Notes under the pieces: generated by a model
Seen by the model: the letters and a program-made list of their open reading frames with translations, nothing else
Told to the model about the DNA's origin: nothing
Databases searched by the model: none
Source of the DNA: Comamonadaceae bacterium
Lineage (GTDB): Bacteria > Pseudomonadota > Gammaproteobacteria > Burkholderiales > Burkholderiaceae_C
NCBI GenBank assembly: GCA_947469815.1
Contig: CANIRI010000026.1
Location: forward strand, 1-13,227
DNA length: 13,227 nt
Reading direction: 5' to 3'
Program-made: the position numbers and the translations under genes
In this document: piece after piece, positions 1-6,877 of the stretch
How positions within the stretch are numbered: position 1 is the stretch's first letter
Layout of the letters: each line of letters starts with the position of its first letter

Positions 1-1321
1 GGGACGTGGCGCGATCAAGGCGCAGGGCCGGGCCATCGGACAGAAAATCGGCACTGGCTCAGTGCGCGTTGTCCACAGCCTGGAAGATATGGACCAGGTG
101 CAAGCGGGCGATGTACTGGTCACCGACATGACAGATCCCAACTGGGAGCCGGTCATGAAGCGCGCCGCCGCCATCGTGACCAACCGGGGTGGCCGCACCT
201 GCCACGCGGCCATCATTGCGCGCGAATTGGGTATTCCGGCTGTCGTCGGTTGTGGCGACGCCACCGAGCATTTGCGCACCGGCATGCTGGTGACCGTGAG
301 TTGTGCGGAAGGCGACACCGGCTTCATTTACGACGGCCTGCTGGAAACCGAGGTCAGCGAAGTCGAGCGCGGTGCCATGCCCGAGATCGCGCTGAAGATC
401 ATGATGAACGTGGGCAACCCCCAGCTGGCTTTTGATTTTTGTCAGTTGCCCAACGCCGGTGTCGGCTTGGCGCGTTTGGAATTCATTATCAACAACAACA
501 TCGGGGTGCACCCGAAGGCGATTCTGGATTACCCCCATGTTGCCCCTGATTTGAAAAATGCCGTCGAATCGGTCGCCCGCGGACATGCCTCGCCCAGGGC
601 CTTTTATGTGGACAAAGTCGCCGAAGGTGTGGCCACGATTGCCGCGGCTTTTTGGCCTAAGCCTGTCATCGTGCGTTTGTCGGACTTCAAGAGCAATGAG
701 TACCGCAAACTGATTGGCGGCAGCCGCTATGAGCCTGAGGAAGAAAACCCTATGCTCGGTTTTCGCGGCGCGGCGCGCTATGTCAGCGCCGATTTCCGGG
801 AAGCTTTTGCCATGGAATGCGAGGCGATCAAGCGGGTGCGCAACACCATGGGCTTGGATAACGTGCAAGTGATGGTGCCCTTTGTGCGCACCCTCGAACA
901 AGCGCGCCGTGTCACCGAGCTCATGGCCAGCCAGGGTTTGGAGCGCGGCAAAGACGGATTACAACTGGTCATGATGTGCGAAATACCGAGCAATGCCATA
1001 TTGGCCGAAGCGTTTTTGGAATACTTTGACGGTTTTTCCATCGGCTCCAATGACCTGACCCAGCTCACACTGGGGCTGGACCGGGACTCCGGCATGGAAT
1101 TGTTGGCGGCGGACTTCGACGAGCGTGATCCGGCTGTCAAGGCGCTGATTCGGATGGCGATTGCTGCGTGCAAAAAGCAGGGCAAGTACATCGGCATTTG
1201 CGGCCAAGGCCCCAGCGACCACCCGGACTTCGCGCGGTGGCTGCAAGACGAGGGGATTTCCTCGATCTCGCTCAACCCCGACAGCGTGATCGCGACCTGG
1301 AAGCAGCTGGCCGGGCGCTAA
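1..1321 (+). CDS. ppsA: Phosphoenolpyruvate synthase, C-terminal part (5' end outside window)
   Basis: The enzyme converts pyruvate, ATP and water to phosphoenolpyruvate, AMP and phosphate, a gluconeogenic step in the cytoplasm. The reading frame is open from base 2 with no start needed, so about 439 C-terminal residues are present; the family is usually near 790-800. The central phosphohistidine domain is seen as [25 protein letters not shown] sequence, with the phospho-accepting His codon at 203-205. The C-terminal TIM-barrel PEP/pyruvate domain follows, with [37 protein letters not shown] and the [13 protein letters not shown] motif, whose catalytic Cys codon is at 1199-1201. The N-terminal ATP-grasp domain lies off the window. 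No T-rich terminator follows the TAA stop; the rpsF leader begins directly. The family call is firm. Pyruvate phosphate dikinase is less likely because the GQGPSD and RTLEQA regions are PEP-synthase-like. Confidence 0.97.
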   Translation, partial: GRGAIKAQGRAIGQKIGTGSVRVVHSLEDMDQVQAGDVLVTDMTDPNWEPVMKRAAAIVTNRGGRTCHAAIIARELGIPAVVGCGDATEHLRTGMLVTVSCAEGDTGFIYDGLLETEVSEVERGAMPEIALKIMMNVGNPQLAFDFCQLPNAGVGLARLEFIINNNIGVHPKAILDYPHVAPDLKNAVESVARGHASPRAFYVDKVAEGVATIAAAFWPKPVIVRLSDFKSNEYRKLIGGSRYEPEEENPMLGFRGAARYVSADFREAFAMECEAIKRVRNTMGLDNVQVMVPFVRTLEQARRVTELMASQGLERGKDGLQLVMMCEIPSNAILAEAFLEYFDGFSIGSNDLTQLTLGLDRDSGMELLAADFDERDPAVKALIRMAIAACKKQGKYIGICGQGPSDHPDFARWLQDEGISSISLNPDSVIATWKQLAGR

Positions 1322-1325
1322 CAGC

Positions 1326-1331
1326 TATACT
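1326..1331 (+). promoter_or_regulatory. Possible -10 element for the rpsF operon
   Basis: TATACT matches the sigma-70 -10 consensus at 5 of 6 positions and lies 5 nt after the ppsA stop, 81 nt upstream of the rpsF start. The hexamer 17 nt upstream (GCAGCT, 1303-1308) is a poor -35 and there is no TG extension, so this is only a candidate. If used, transcription would begin near 1338 and include both leader hairpins. Confidence 0.35.
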
Positions 1332-1346
1332 CGTTGGCTTCGCCTT

Positions 1347-1401
1347 GTCACACCCCGCAGACGCTGGGGGTGACTCTATGTCCCGTTAGGGATTTTCCAT
1401 A
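1347..1401 (+). promoter_or_regulatory. Structured rpsF leader with two adjacent hairpins
   Basis: Hairpin 1 pairs GTCAC-(bulged A1352)-CCCC (1347-1356) with GGGG-GTGAC (1366-1374) around the loop GCAGACGCT. Hairpin 2 pairs TCCC (1381-1384) with GGGA (1389-1392) around GTTA. It can be extended by TATG (1377-1380) with CATA (1398-1401), leaving TTTTC bulged and touching the first base of the Shine-Dalgarno. Many bacteria carry an S6:S18-binding RNA in the rpsF leader that gives autogenous repression; position and structure fit that role. I could not confidently place the conserved CCG-bulge of that motif. No T-tract follows hairpin 1, so a ppsA terminator is less likely. Confidence 0.5.
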
Positions 1402-1411
1402 AGGAGTTTCA

Positions 1412-1777
1412 ATGCGTCATTATGAAATCATTCTCATGATCCATCCGGATCAGAGCGAACAAGTTCCAGCCATGCTGGAACGCTACAAAGGGATGATCAC
1501 CGCTGGCGGTGGTCACATCCACCGGGTTGAAGATTGGGGCCGTCGCCAGATGGTTTACATGATCAACAAGCTGGCCAAATCCCATTACCTGTGCATCAAT
1601 ATTGAAGCCAGCCAAGCCGTGATGGCCGAATTGGAGCACGCCTTCAAGTTCAACGACGCCGTGTTGCGCCACCTGACCGTTTCCAAGAAGAAGGCCGAAA
1701 CCGGACCGTCTTCCATGATGCGTTCGGTTGAGCGCGAAGAAGCGCGTCGCTCGCAGCCTTCGGACTTTCACGCCTAA
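1412..1777 (+). CDS. rpsF: 30S ribosomal protein S6
   Basis: S6 binds the central domain of 16S rRNA in the 30S platform as a partner of S18. The 121-residue product begins [14 protein letters not shown] and contains the family's [17 protein letters not shown] stretch and the [13 protein letters not shown] strand near the end of the fold. A charged tail of about 25 residues ([15 protein letters not shown]) follows. The ATG is preceded by AAGGAG (1401-1406) at 5-nt spacing, which fixes the start. It is the first gene of the rpsF-priB-rpsR-rplI cluster and is followed by priB in the same frame after a 27-nt gap. Autoregulation through the leader is inferred. Confidence 0.98.
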   Translation: MRHYEIILMIHPDQSEQVPAMLERYKGMITAGGGHIHRVEDWGRRQMVYMINKLAKSHYLCINIEASQAVMAELEHAFKFNDAVLRHLTVSKKKAETGPSSMMRSVEREEARRSQPSDFHA

Positions 1778-1804
1778 GGGAGCGGTCGTACACGCTGTTT
1801 GGCG

Positions 1805-2092
1805 ATGAACCAGGTCCTGCTGACCGGCATTTTGGTGGAGCGTGACGCGATGCGTTACACCCCGGCAGGTCTTCCAGCCCTTGGTTTTCGTTTGGAACAT
1901 AGCTCCGTGGTGCACGATGTGCACGCACAACGCAAAGTCGATGTGAATGTGAAGTCCATGGCTTTCGGAGCGGTTGCAGAGCGTTTAGCGGTACAGCCTC
2001 TGGGAAGCAGTTGGAGGTTCAGCGGTTTTTTGGCAAACGGGCGGCAATCGAAGTCGCTGGTTTTTCAGGTTCAGGAATTTGTTCAAGATTAG
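1805..2092 (+). CDS. priB: Primosomal replication protein N (PriB)
   Basis: PriB is a small single-stranded-DNA-binding OB-fold protein that bridges PriA and DnaT during replication restart. The 95-residue product begins MNQVLLTGILVERDAMRYTP, followed by GLPALGFRLEHSS and, near the end, WRFSGFLANGRQSKSLVFQV. This is the usual PriB layout, and position between rpsF and rpsR is the classic location. The start is not clear-cut. I chose ATG 1805 because it gives the normal N terminus, but an in-frame TTG at 1799 adds two residues. The only Shine-Dalgarno-like run, AAGGGAG (1776-1782), overlaps the rpsF stop and is 16-22 nt away. Translation may therefore depend on ribosomes finishing rpsF. Sequence divergence is typical for PriB; identity is supported by both sequence and context. 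Confidence 0.93.
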   Translation: MNQVLLTGILVERDAMRYTPAGLPALGFRLEHSSVVHDVHAQRKVDVNVKSMAFGAVAERLAVQPLGSSWRFSGFLANGRQSKSLVFQVQEFVQD

Positions 2093-2105
2093 TTGAGGAA
2101 TTGAT

Positions 2106-2387
2106 ATGGCTACTTTCAAAAAGTTCAACAAAGACAAGCGCCCTAAGCGCAACACCCAGTCTTTGCTTTTCAAGCGCAAGCGGTTTTGCCGCTTTACGGT
2201 CACTGGTGTGGAAGAGATCGACTACAAAGACATCGACACTTTGCGTGACTTCATTGCGGAAAACGGAAAAATCATCCCAGCCCGCCTGACCGGAACGCGC
2301 GCTATTTTTCAACGCCAGTTGAACACCGCCATCAAGCGCGCGCGTTTCCTGGCGATGTTGCCGTACAGCGACCAGCACAAAATCTGA
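2106..2387 (+). CDS. rpsR: 30S ribosomal protein S18
   Basis: S18 pairs with S6 on the 16S rRNA central domain. The 93-residue product has the diagnostic core [17 protein letters not shown], then [13 protein letters not shown] and [14 protein letters not shown]. It carries a basic N-terminal extension of about 18 residues relative to the 75-residue E. coli protein. The single KRKRFCRF cysteine is consistent with the S18 variant lacking a four-Cys zinc site. The ATG is preceded by TGAGGAA (2094-2100), and the gap to priB is 13 nt. The stop codon overlaps the Shine-Dalgarno of rplI. Confidence 0.98.
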   Translation: MATFKKFNKDKRPKRNTQSLLFKRKRFCRFTVTGVEEIDYKDIDTLRDFIAENGKIIPARLTGTRAIFQRQLNTAIKRARFLAMLPYSDQHKI

Positions 2388-2398
2388 GGAGCATCAGC

Positions 2399-2851
2399 AT
2401 GGAAATTATTCTTCTCGACAAGGTCGTCAACCTCGGTGGTCTCGGTGAGATCGTCAAAGTCAAAGACGGTTATGCCCGCAACTTTCTGATCCCCGCAGGC
2501 CGCGCACGCCGTGCCACCGTGGCATCCAAAGCGGAATTCGAAGCGCGCCGCAAAGAGCTCGAAAGTGCCGCTGCAGCCAAATTGGCCGAAGCCACTGCGC
2601 TGGGCGAAAAACTCGCCGGCTCGACCATCAAATTGACCCAAAAAGCCGGTGTTGACGGGCGCTTGTTTGGTTCAGTCACCAACTCTGATATTGCGGAAGA
2701 GTTGGGTAAAACCGGTTACAAAGTGCCCAAGGCTTCGGTGCGCATGCCCAATGGCCCGATCAAAACCGTGGGAGATACTACGGTTGCGGTGGCCTTGCAC
2801 ACGGACGTGGTGGTGAACGTGACGGTTTCTGTTTACGGCGAAACGGCCTGA
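2399..2851 (+). CDS. rplI: 50S ribosomal protein L9
   Basis: L9 binds 23S rRNA near the base of the L1 stalk and helps maintain the reading frame. The 150-residue product matches the usual length (149 in E. coli). The N-terminal domain is [21 protein letters not shown] followed by [15 protein letters not shown] long alanine- and charge-rich connecting helix spans about residues 40-75. The C-terminal domain has [16 protein letters not shown] and ends [11 protein letters not shown]. The Shine-Dalgarno GAGGAG (2386-2391) overlaps the rpsR stop, so the two genes are likely coupled. It is the last gene before the terminator at 2900-2934. Confidence 0.98.
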   Translation: MEIILLDKVVNLGGLGEIVKVKDGYARNFLIPAGRARRATVASKAEFEARRKELESAAAAKLAEATALGEKLAGSTIKLTQKAGVDGRLFGSVTNSDIAEELGKTGYKVPKASVRMPNGPIKTVGDTTVAVALHTDVVVNVTVSVYGETA

Positions 2852-2853
2852 TA

Positions 2854-2865
2854 CCCGGATCCGGG
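2854..2865. repeat. Perfect 12-bp palindrome after rplI
   Basis: CCCGGATCCGGG lies 2 nt after the rplI stop. As RNA it would fold only as a small hairpin with almost no loop; as DNA it is a symmetric site. It could be chance in GC-rich sequence or part of a 3'-end structure. No function is assigned. Confidence 0.3.
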
Positions 2866-2899
2866 GTTCGGGTCTAGGCCCGGCTACAGCCCTCACAAG

Positions 2900-2934
2900 A
2901 AGCCGCTGGGTCCCCGCCGAGCGGCTTTTTCTTT
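2900..2934 (+). terminator. Rho-independent terminator of the rpsF-priB-rpsR-rplI operon
   Basis: AAGCCGCT (2900-2907) pairs perfectly with AGCGGCTT (2920-2927) around a 12-nt loop, followed by the tract TTTCTTT. The dnaB Shine-Dalgarno GGAG begins at 2935, directly after the tract. Some read-through into dnaB is possible, which would make this an attenuating rather than absolute terminator. Confidence 0.88.
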
Positions 2935-2943
2935 GGAGAATCT

Positions 2944-4344
2944 ATGGAAGTGGGTACCAGCAGTGACGCAACGCCGGATAGGCAAATAGCGCAGTTGCGC
3001 GTCCCGCCGCATTCGGTAGAGGGCGAGTCCAGTGTGCTGGGCGGTCTGCTGCTGGATAACCAAGCCTGGGATTCTGTGGCGGACATCCTGAGCGAAGAAG
3101 ATTTCTACCGCTATGAGCACCGGCTGGTATTTGGGGCTATTTTTTCCATTGTGAACGCCAGCCGTCCGGCTGATGTCATCACGGTGTTTGAACATTTGCA
3201 GGGCCAGGGCAAGGCGGAAGAGGCGGGCGGCCTGGCCTATCTCAATGCCTTGGCCCAGTATGTGCCGGGTGCCGCCAATATTCGGCGCTACGCCGAAATC
3301 GTGCGCGACCGTTCGGTTTTGCGCCAGCTCCTGACGGCCAGTGACCAGATCGCCACCAATGCCTTCAACCCGAAAGGCCGCTCGGTTTCCGACATCGTCG
3401 ACGAATCCGAGCAAAAGATTTTCAGCATTGGCGAGCAGGGTCAGCGCCACAAGCAGGGGTTCCAAGACATGGGGAGCCTGGTTGTCTCCTTATTGGACCG
3501 GGTGCAGGAGATGGCGGACAACCCCAATGATGTGACGGGCGTGCCAACCGGCTTCTATGACCTGGATCGTCTGACGGCGGGCTTTCAGGCCGGTGACTTG
3601 GTGGTACTTGCTGCGCGTCCGTCCATGGGAAAAACGGCGCTTGCCATCAATATTGCGGAACACGTTGCCTTGAACGAGGGCTTGCCCGTGGCCGTGTTCT
3701 CGATGGAGATGGGCGCGGCGCAATTGGCGGTGCGTGTGGTCGGCTCGATCGGCCGTATCGACCAAAGCCATTTGCGCACCGGCAAGCTCACCGACGACGA
3801 GTGGCCCCGCCTGTCCGAGGCGATTGAGCGTTTGCGCAATGTGTCCTTGCATATTGATGAGAGCGCAGGTTTGAACTCTGCGCAACTGCGTGCCAATGCG
3901 CGCCGTTTAGCGCGCAAGTGCGGCAAGCTCGGGCTGATCGTAGTCGATTACCTGCAGCTGATGAGCGGGACCGACAGCGACGGCGAGAACCGCGCCACCG
4001 AGTTGGGCGAAATTTCACGCGGACTCAAAACCCTGGCCAAAGAGTTGCAGTGCCCGGTGATTGCGCTGTCGCAGCTCAACCGCAGCGTGGAGTCCCGCCC
4101 CGACAAGCGGCCGATGATGAGCGATTTGCGCGAGTCGGGTGCGATCGAACAAGATGCCGACATCATCATGTTCATATACCGCGATGAGTACTACACCAAA
4201 GAGGCGAGCAAGGATCCCGGGGTGGCGGAAATCATCATTGCCAAACAGCGTAACGGCCCGACCGGCACCGTCAAGCTGGCTTTCCTGCGCAATATCACCA
4301 AGTTCGAGAGTCTGGCCCACGGGGCCAGCAGCGGCGACTTCTAA
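2944..4344 (+). CDS. dnaB: Replicative DNA helicase DnaB
   Basis: DnaB is the hexameric 5'-3' ATP-dependent helicase that unwinds DNA ahead of the replication fork. The 466-residue product has the all-helical N-terminal domain (about residues 15-120, PPHSVEGESSVLGGLLLDN), a linker, and a RecA-like C-terminal domain. Walker A is RPSMGKT at residues 225-231, and Walker B is LIVVDYLQLM near residue 335. Also present are the LSQLNRSVE and RESGAIEQDADII motifs and IAKQRNGPTGTVKL near the end. Length is normal and there is no intein. GGAG (2935-2938) stands 5 nt before the ATG. It lies downstream of rplI but across a terminator. Its stop overlaps the convergent PIN-PhoH gene by 4 nt. Confidence 0.98.
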   Translation: MEVGTSSDATPDRQIAQLRVPPHSVEGESSVLGGLLLDNQAWDSVADILSEEDFYRYEHRLVFGAIFSIVNASRPADVITVFEHLQGQGKAEEAGGLAYLNALAQYVPGAANIRRYAEIVRDRSVLRQLLTASDQIATNAFNPKGRSVSDIVDESEQKIFSIGEQGQRHKQGFQDMGSLVVSLLDRVQEMADNPNDVTGVPTGFYDLDRLTAGFQAGDLVVLAARPSMGKTALAINIAEHVALNEGLPVAVFSMEMGAAQLAVRVVGSIGRIDQSHLRTGKLTDDEWPRLSEAIERLRNVSLHIDESAGLNSAQLRANARRLARKCGKLGLIVVDYLQLMSGTDSDGENRATELGEISRGLKTLAKELQCPVIALSQLNRSVESRPDKRPMMSDLRESGAIEQDADIIMFIYRDEYYTKEASKDPGVAEIIIAKQRNGPTGTVKLAFLRNITKFESLAHGASSGDF

Positions 4345-6005
4345 AGTACTTCGCTGGCAAAGTCAGCGAGCCGCGAGCGTTCGCCCCGCGCCAGCGTGAT
4401 GTGGCCGCCATGCGGCCAGCCTTTGAATTTATCCACCGCGAACGTCAGGCCCGATGAACCTTCTGTGAGGTAGGGCGTATCGATTTGCGCCAGGTTGCCC
4501 ATGCAGACGATTTTGGTTCCTGGCCCCGCACGCGTCACCAGCGTTTTCATCTGCTTGGGCGTCAGATTCTGCGCCTCGTCGATGATCACGTACTTGTTCA
4601 AGAACGTACGCCCGCGCATGAAGTTCATGCTTTTTATTTTGATGCGGCTGCGCACCAGCTCGTTGGTGGCAGCGCGTCCCCACTCGCCCGCGCTGTTTTC
4701 GGTTTTGGCCAGCACTTCCAGGTTGTCGTCCAGCGCGCCCATCCAGGGGCCCATTTTTTCTTCTTCGGTTCCGGGCAGAAATCCAATGTCCTCGCCCACG
4801 CTGACCGTGGCGCGCGTGACGATGATTTCGGTATAGCGCCGGTCGTCCAGCACTTGCGTGAGTCCGGCCGCCAAGGCCATCAGCGTTTTGCCGGTGCCCG
4901 CAGTGCCCGTCAGCGTGACAAAGTCGACCTCGGGGTCTGTCAACAGGTTCATCGCGAAGTTTTGCTCGCGGTTGCGCGCCGTTACACCCCACACGGCATT
5001 TTTCAGATGGTTGAAGTCTTTGAGGGTGCGCAGTACCGCCGTCGTCCCCCGGATTTCGGTGACCCGCGCGTACAGACTGGGCTCACCCGGGGCTTCAAAG
5101 TACACAAACTGGTTGATATACATCTCCGGCACGATGGGGCCATCGACCTTGTAAAAGGTGTGAGGCCCTTGCTGCCAGCTCTCCACCGCCTGGCCGTGGC
5201 TGGCCCAAAAATCCGCCGGTAGGGCCAATGCGCCCGAGTACAGCAAATCGCCGTCTTCCAGTGTTTTGTCATTTTTGTAGTCGTCGGTGTTGAGTCCCAA
5301 AGCCCGGGCTTTGACCCGCATGTTGATGTCTTTGGACACCAGAACCACTTCGCGCCCAGGGAGCTTGCGGCGCAGCGCCTCCACCACACCCAGTATCTGG
5401 TTATCCGCCTTGCCAATGGGCAGGCTGGCGGGCAGGGTGTAGTCCAGTGGCTCGGTCTGGAACAGCAATTTGCCGCGCGCATCCGTGTGCCCGGTGGTGT
5501 TGAGCGCCAGACCGCGTGTGATGTCGCAGCCCGGGCTGGCCGCCAGTGCGTCCAAAGTGCGGCTGGTCTGGCGGGCGTTGCGCGCGACTTCGGTCATGCC
5601 CTTTTTGTGTCCGTCCAGCTCTTCCAGCACGATCATCGGCAGAAAAATATCGTGCTCTTCAAAGCGGAACAGACAGATTGGGTCGTGCAGCAGCACATTG
5701 GTGTCCAGCACAAACAATTTAGCCGGTCCGCTGCTGCGTTTGCGCTGCCCCTGGCCGGTGGTAACCGGTTTGGCACTGGCGCTGCCTGCCACAGGCAGGT
5801 AGCGGATGGAAGCACCCGCTTGCAAGCCGCTAGGCGCCTCTGCCACTTCGCCCCGGACGCCCGGGTCGGCGATATGGGTACTTTCGGTCACCAGGCGATT
5901 GCTGGAGGTCGGTGGTTTGGCTTGGCGTTCCCGGGTCTGTGATTTCGTGACTTTTTCAAGCGCTAGTCGGTCGGCGCGCTTGGCAGGAGCGGGAGGCAGT
6001 GGCAT
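4341..6005 (-). CDS. PhoH family protein with N-terminal PIN domain (PIN-PhoH ATPase)
   Basis: This is a 554-residue two-domain protein. A variable basic, proline-rich N terminus (about 1-92) leads to a PIN nuclease-like domain starting FVLDTNVLLHDP (Asp101), with VLEELDGHKKG, GKADNQIL and VSKDINMRVKA further on. A C-terminal PhoH P-loop domain follows, with Walker A TGTAGTGKT (Lys373) and Walker B VIIDEAQN (near residue 475). Proteins of this PhoH2-like type have been linked to ATP-dependent RNA unwinding and cleavage; the substrate in this organism is unknown. I chose ATG 6005 (MPLPPAP) over an in-frame TTG at 6014; neither has a good Shine-Dalgarno. Transcription is convergent with dnaB. 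The bcp terminator at 6049-6076 separates it from the upstream gene, so it should have its own promoter, which I could not identify. Confidence 0.93.
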   Translation of the reverse strand: MPLPPAPAKRADRLALEKVTKSQTRERQAKPPTSSNRLVTESTHIADPGVRGEVAEAPSGLQAGASIRYLPVAGSASAKPVTTGQGQRKRSSGPAKLFVLDTNVLLHDPICLFRFEEHDIFLPMIVLEELDGHKKGMTEVARNARQTSRTLDALAASPGCDITRGLALNTTGHTDARGKLLFQTEPLDYTLPASLPIGKADNQILGVVEALRRKLPGREVVLVSKDINMRVKARALGLNTDDYKNDKTLEDGDLLYSGALALPADFWASHGQAVESWQQGPHTFYKVDGPIVPEMYINQFVYFEAPGEPSLYARVTEIRGTTAVLRTLKDFNHLKNAVWGVTARNREQNFAMNLLTDPEVDFVTLTGTAGTGKTLMALAAGLTQVLDDRRYTEIIVTRATVSVGEDIGFLPGTEEEKMGPWMGALDDNLEVLAKTENSAGEWGRAATNELVRSRIKIKSMNFMRGRTFLNKYVIIDEAQNLTPKQMKTLVTRAGPGTKIVCMGNLAQIDTPYLTEGSSGLTFAVDKFKGWPHGGHITLARGERSRLADFASEVL

Positions 6006-6048
6006 GAATGGCAATCAGTGAGGACGGTTTTTATGGAACTTCAAAACG

Positions 6049-6076
6049 AAAAAAAGCCGCCTGTGAAGGAGGCGGC
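6049..6076 (-). terminator. Rho-independent terminator downstream of the peroxiredoxin gene
   Basis: Read on the minus strand, GCCGCCT (6076-6070) pairs perfectly with AGGCGGC (6062-6056) around a 7-nt loop, followed by seven T residues (6055-6049). It lies 88 nt past the bcp stop and 44 nt before the PIN-PhoH start, so it ends the bcp transcript. Confidence 0.9.
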
Positions 6077-6102
6077 ATTTAGACGGGTGGACTCTGGCAG
6101 GG

Positions 6103-6154
6103 TGCTCATCAGAGCATTATGCATAAGCAATTTGACGCAGGCTAGCGCCGTCAA
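6103..6154. repeat. Inverted repeats between bcp and its terminator
   Basis: TGCTC (6103-6107) and GAGCA (6112-6116) form a small hairpin with loop ATCA. CTCTG (6092-6096) could pair instead with CAGAG (6110-6114), excluding the first hairpin. TTGACG (6132-6137) and CGTCAA (6149-6154) form a separate 6-bp inverted repeat. All lie in the 3' untranslated region of bcp. They may be RNA 3'-end structure or chance; no regulator is assigned. Confidence 0.35.
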
Positions 6155-6163
6155 TCTGTAGGC

Positions 6164-6712
6164 TTACTGCGCGACTTCCGCGATTTTCTTGGCCGGTTTG
6201 TCGGCAGAAGCCTCCGGCGCTTTCTCTGCGGGCTTGCCATTGGCTTTCTTCAAAGCCTTCACGGCTTTGAGCACTTCATCGACATGGCCGACAACTTTCA
6301 GTCCGCGCCATTCTTCGCGCAAAACCCCATCGGGACCGATTAGAAAAGTGCTGCGCTCAATACCCTTGACCTTTTTACCGTACATGATCTTGTTTTTGAC
6401 GACGCCGAACATGTGGCACATTTTTTCTTCGGTGTCGGCGATCAACTCAAAAGGTAATTCCAATTTCGTCTTGAACTCGTCGTGCGAGCGCATGTTGTCG
6501 CGGGATACGCCAAACACATGGGCACCTGCTTTCACGAAATCTTTGTACTTGTCGCGGAACTGCATGGCTTCAGTGGTGCAGCCCGGCGTGTTGTCCTTCG
6601 GATAGAAGTACAAAACCATGGTTTTTCCCACATGCGACACATTCGATACCCGAACGCCGCCGGTGGCATTGGCTTCGAACTCTGGAAGGGGTTTGTTGAC
6701 AACGATCGCCAT
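6164..6712 (-). CDS. bcp: Thioredoxin-dependent thiol peroxidase, BCP/PrxQ family peroxiredoxin
   Basis: This cytoplasmic peroxidase reduces hydrogen peroxide and organic hydroperoxides with electrons from thioredoxin. The 182-residue product has the PrxQ active site FYPKDNTPGCTTEA with peroxidatic Cys45. SRDNMRSHDEF, the DTEEKMCHMFGV segment (Cys99), the conserved ERSTFLIGPDG strand and a WRGLKVVGHVDEVL end follow. The resolving Cys found five residues after the peroxidatic Cys in E. coli BCP is absent (Met50 here). Only Cys45 and Cys99 are present, so resolution must use Cys99, another thiol, or a 1-Cys cycle. A Lys/Ala/Pro-rich tail of about 28 residues extends beyond the usual domain (E. 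coli, 156 residues). The ATG at 6712 gives the normal N terminus, but no clear Shine-Dalgarno precedes it. A terminator follows. Confidence 0.96.
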   Translation of the reverse strand: MAIVVNKPLPEFEANATGGVRVSNVSHVGKTMVLYFYPKDNTPGCTTEAMQFRDKYKDFVKAGAHVFGVSRDNMRSHDEFKTKLELPFELIADTEEKMCHMFGVVKNKIMYGKKVKGIERSTFLIGPDGVLREEWRGLKVVGHVDEVLKAVKALKKANGKPAEKAPEASADKPAKKIAEVAQ

Positions 6713-6877
6713 AGGAATATTCAGTCTCGCGTGCTGGATGTGTCAGGAGGTGTGGATGGGTGACCGATGGTTGCTAGTCTGCGGCAGGCCTCGTCCGAAG
6801 GGTCGTATTTTAACCGCAAATCACGGTGGAAGGCCCAGCGCATGCCGGTGGCTTGCATGCCATTGCGAACAAGCGCC
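6713..6877 (-). other. 165-bp gap upstream of bcp, with possible promoter and a 45-residue ORF
   Basis: On the minus strand this gap contains TAAAAT (6812-6807), a 5-of-6 match to a -10 box inside TTAAAATAC. No convincing -35 stands 17 nt upstream. Use of this box would give a leader of about 88 nt. An ORF from ATG 6858 to TGA 6721 encodes 45 residues (MQATGMRWAFHRDL, ending TSSTRD) and stops 8 nt before the bcp start. It has no Shine-Dalgarno and I do not recognise it, so I do not call it a gene. Confidence 0.4.

Noticed and set aside
59..901. Antisense open frame of 280 codons within ppsA
   Set aside because: It has His/Gly/Val-rich low-information sequence and sits opposite conserved PEP synthase motifs, so it is a codon-bias shadow.
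1347..1374. Hairpin as an intrinsic terminator for ppsA
   Set aside because: The stem is strong but is followed by TCTATGTCCCG, not a T-tract; a leader structure for rpsF fits better.
4485..5222. Plus-strand open frame of 245 codons opposite the PIN-PhoH gene
   Set aside because: It lies opposite the Walker A/B-bearing PhoH domain and contains no recognisable motif or ribosome binding site.
6129..6155. TTGACG on either strand as a -35 box
   Set aside because: No hexamer resembling TATAAT occurs 16-18 nt downstream on either strand, so the resemblance is probably due to the inverted repeat.
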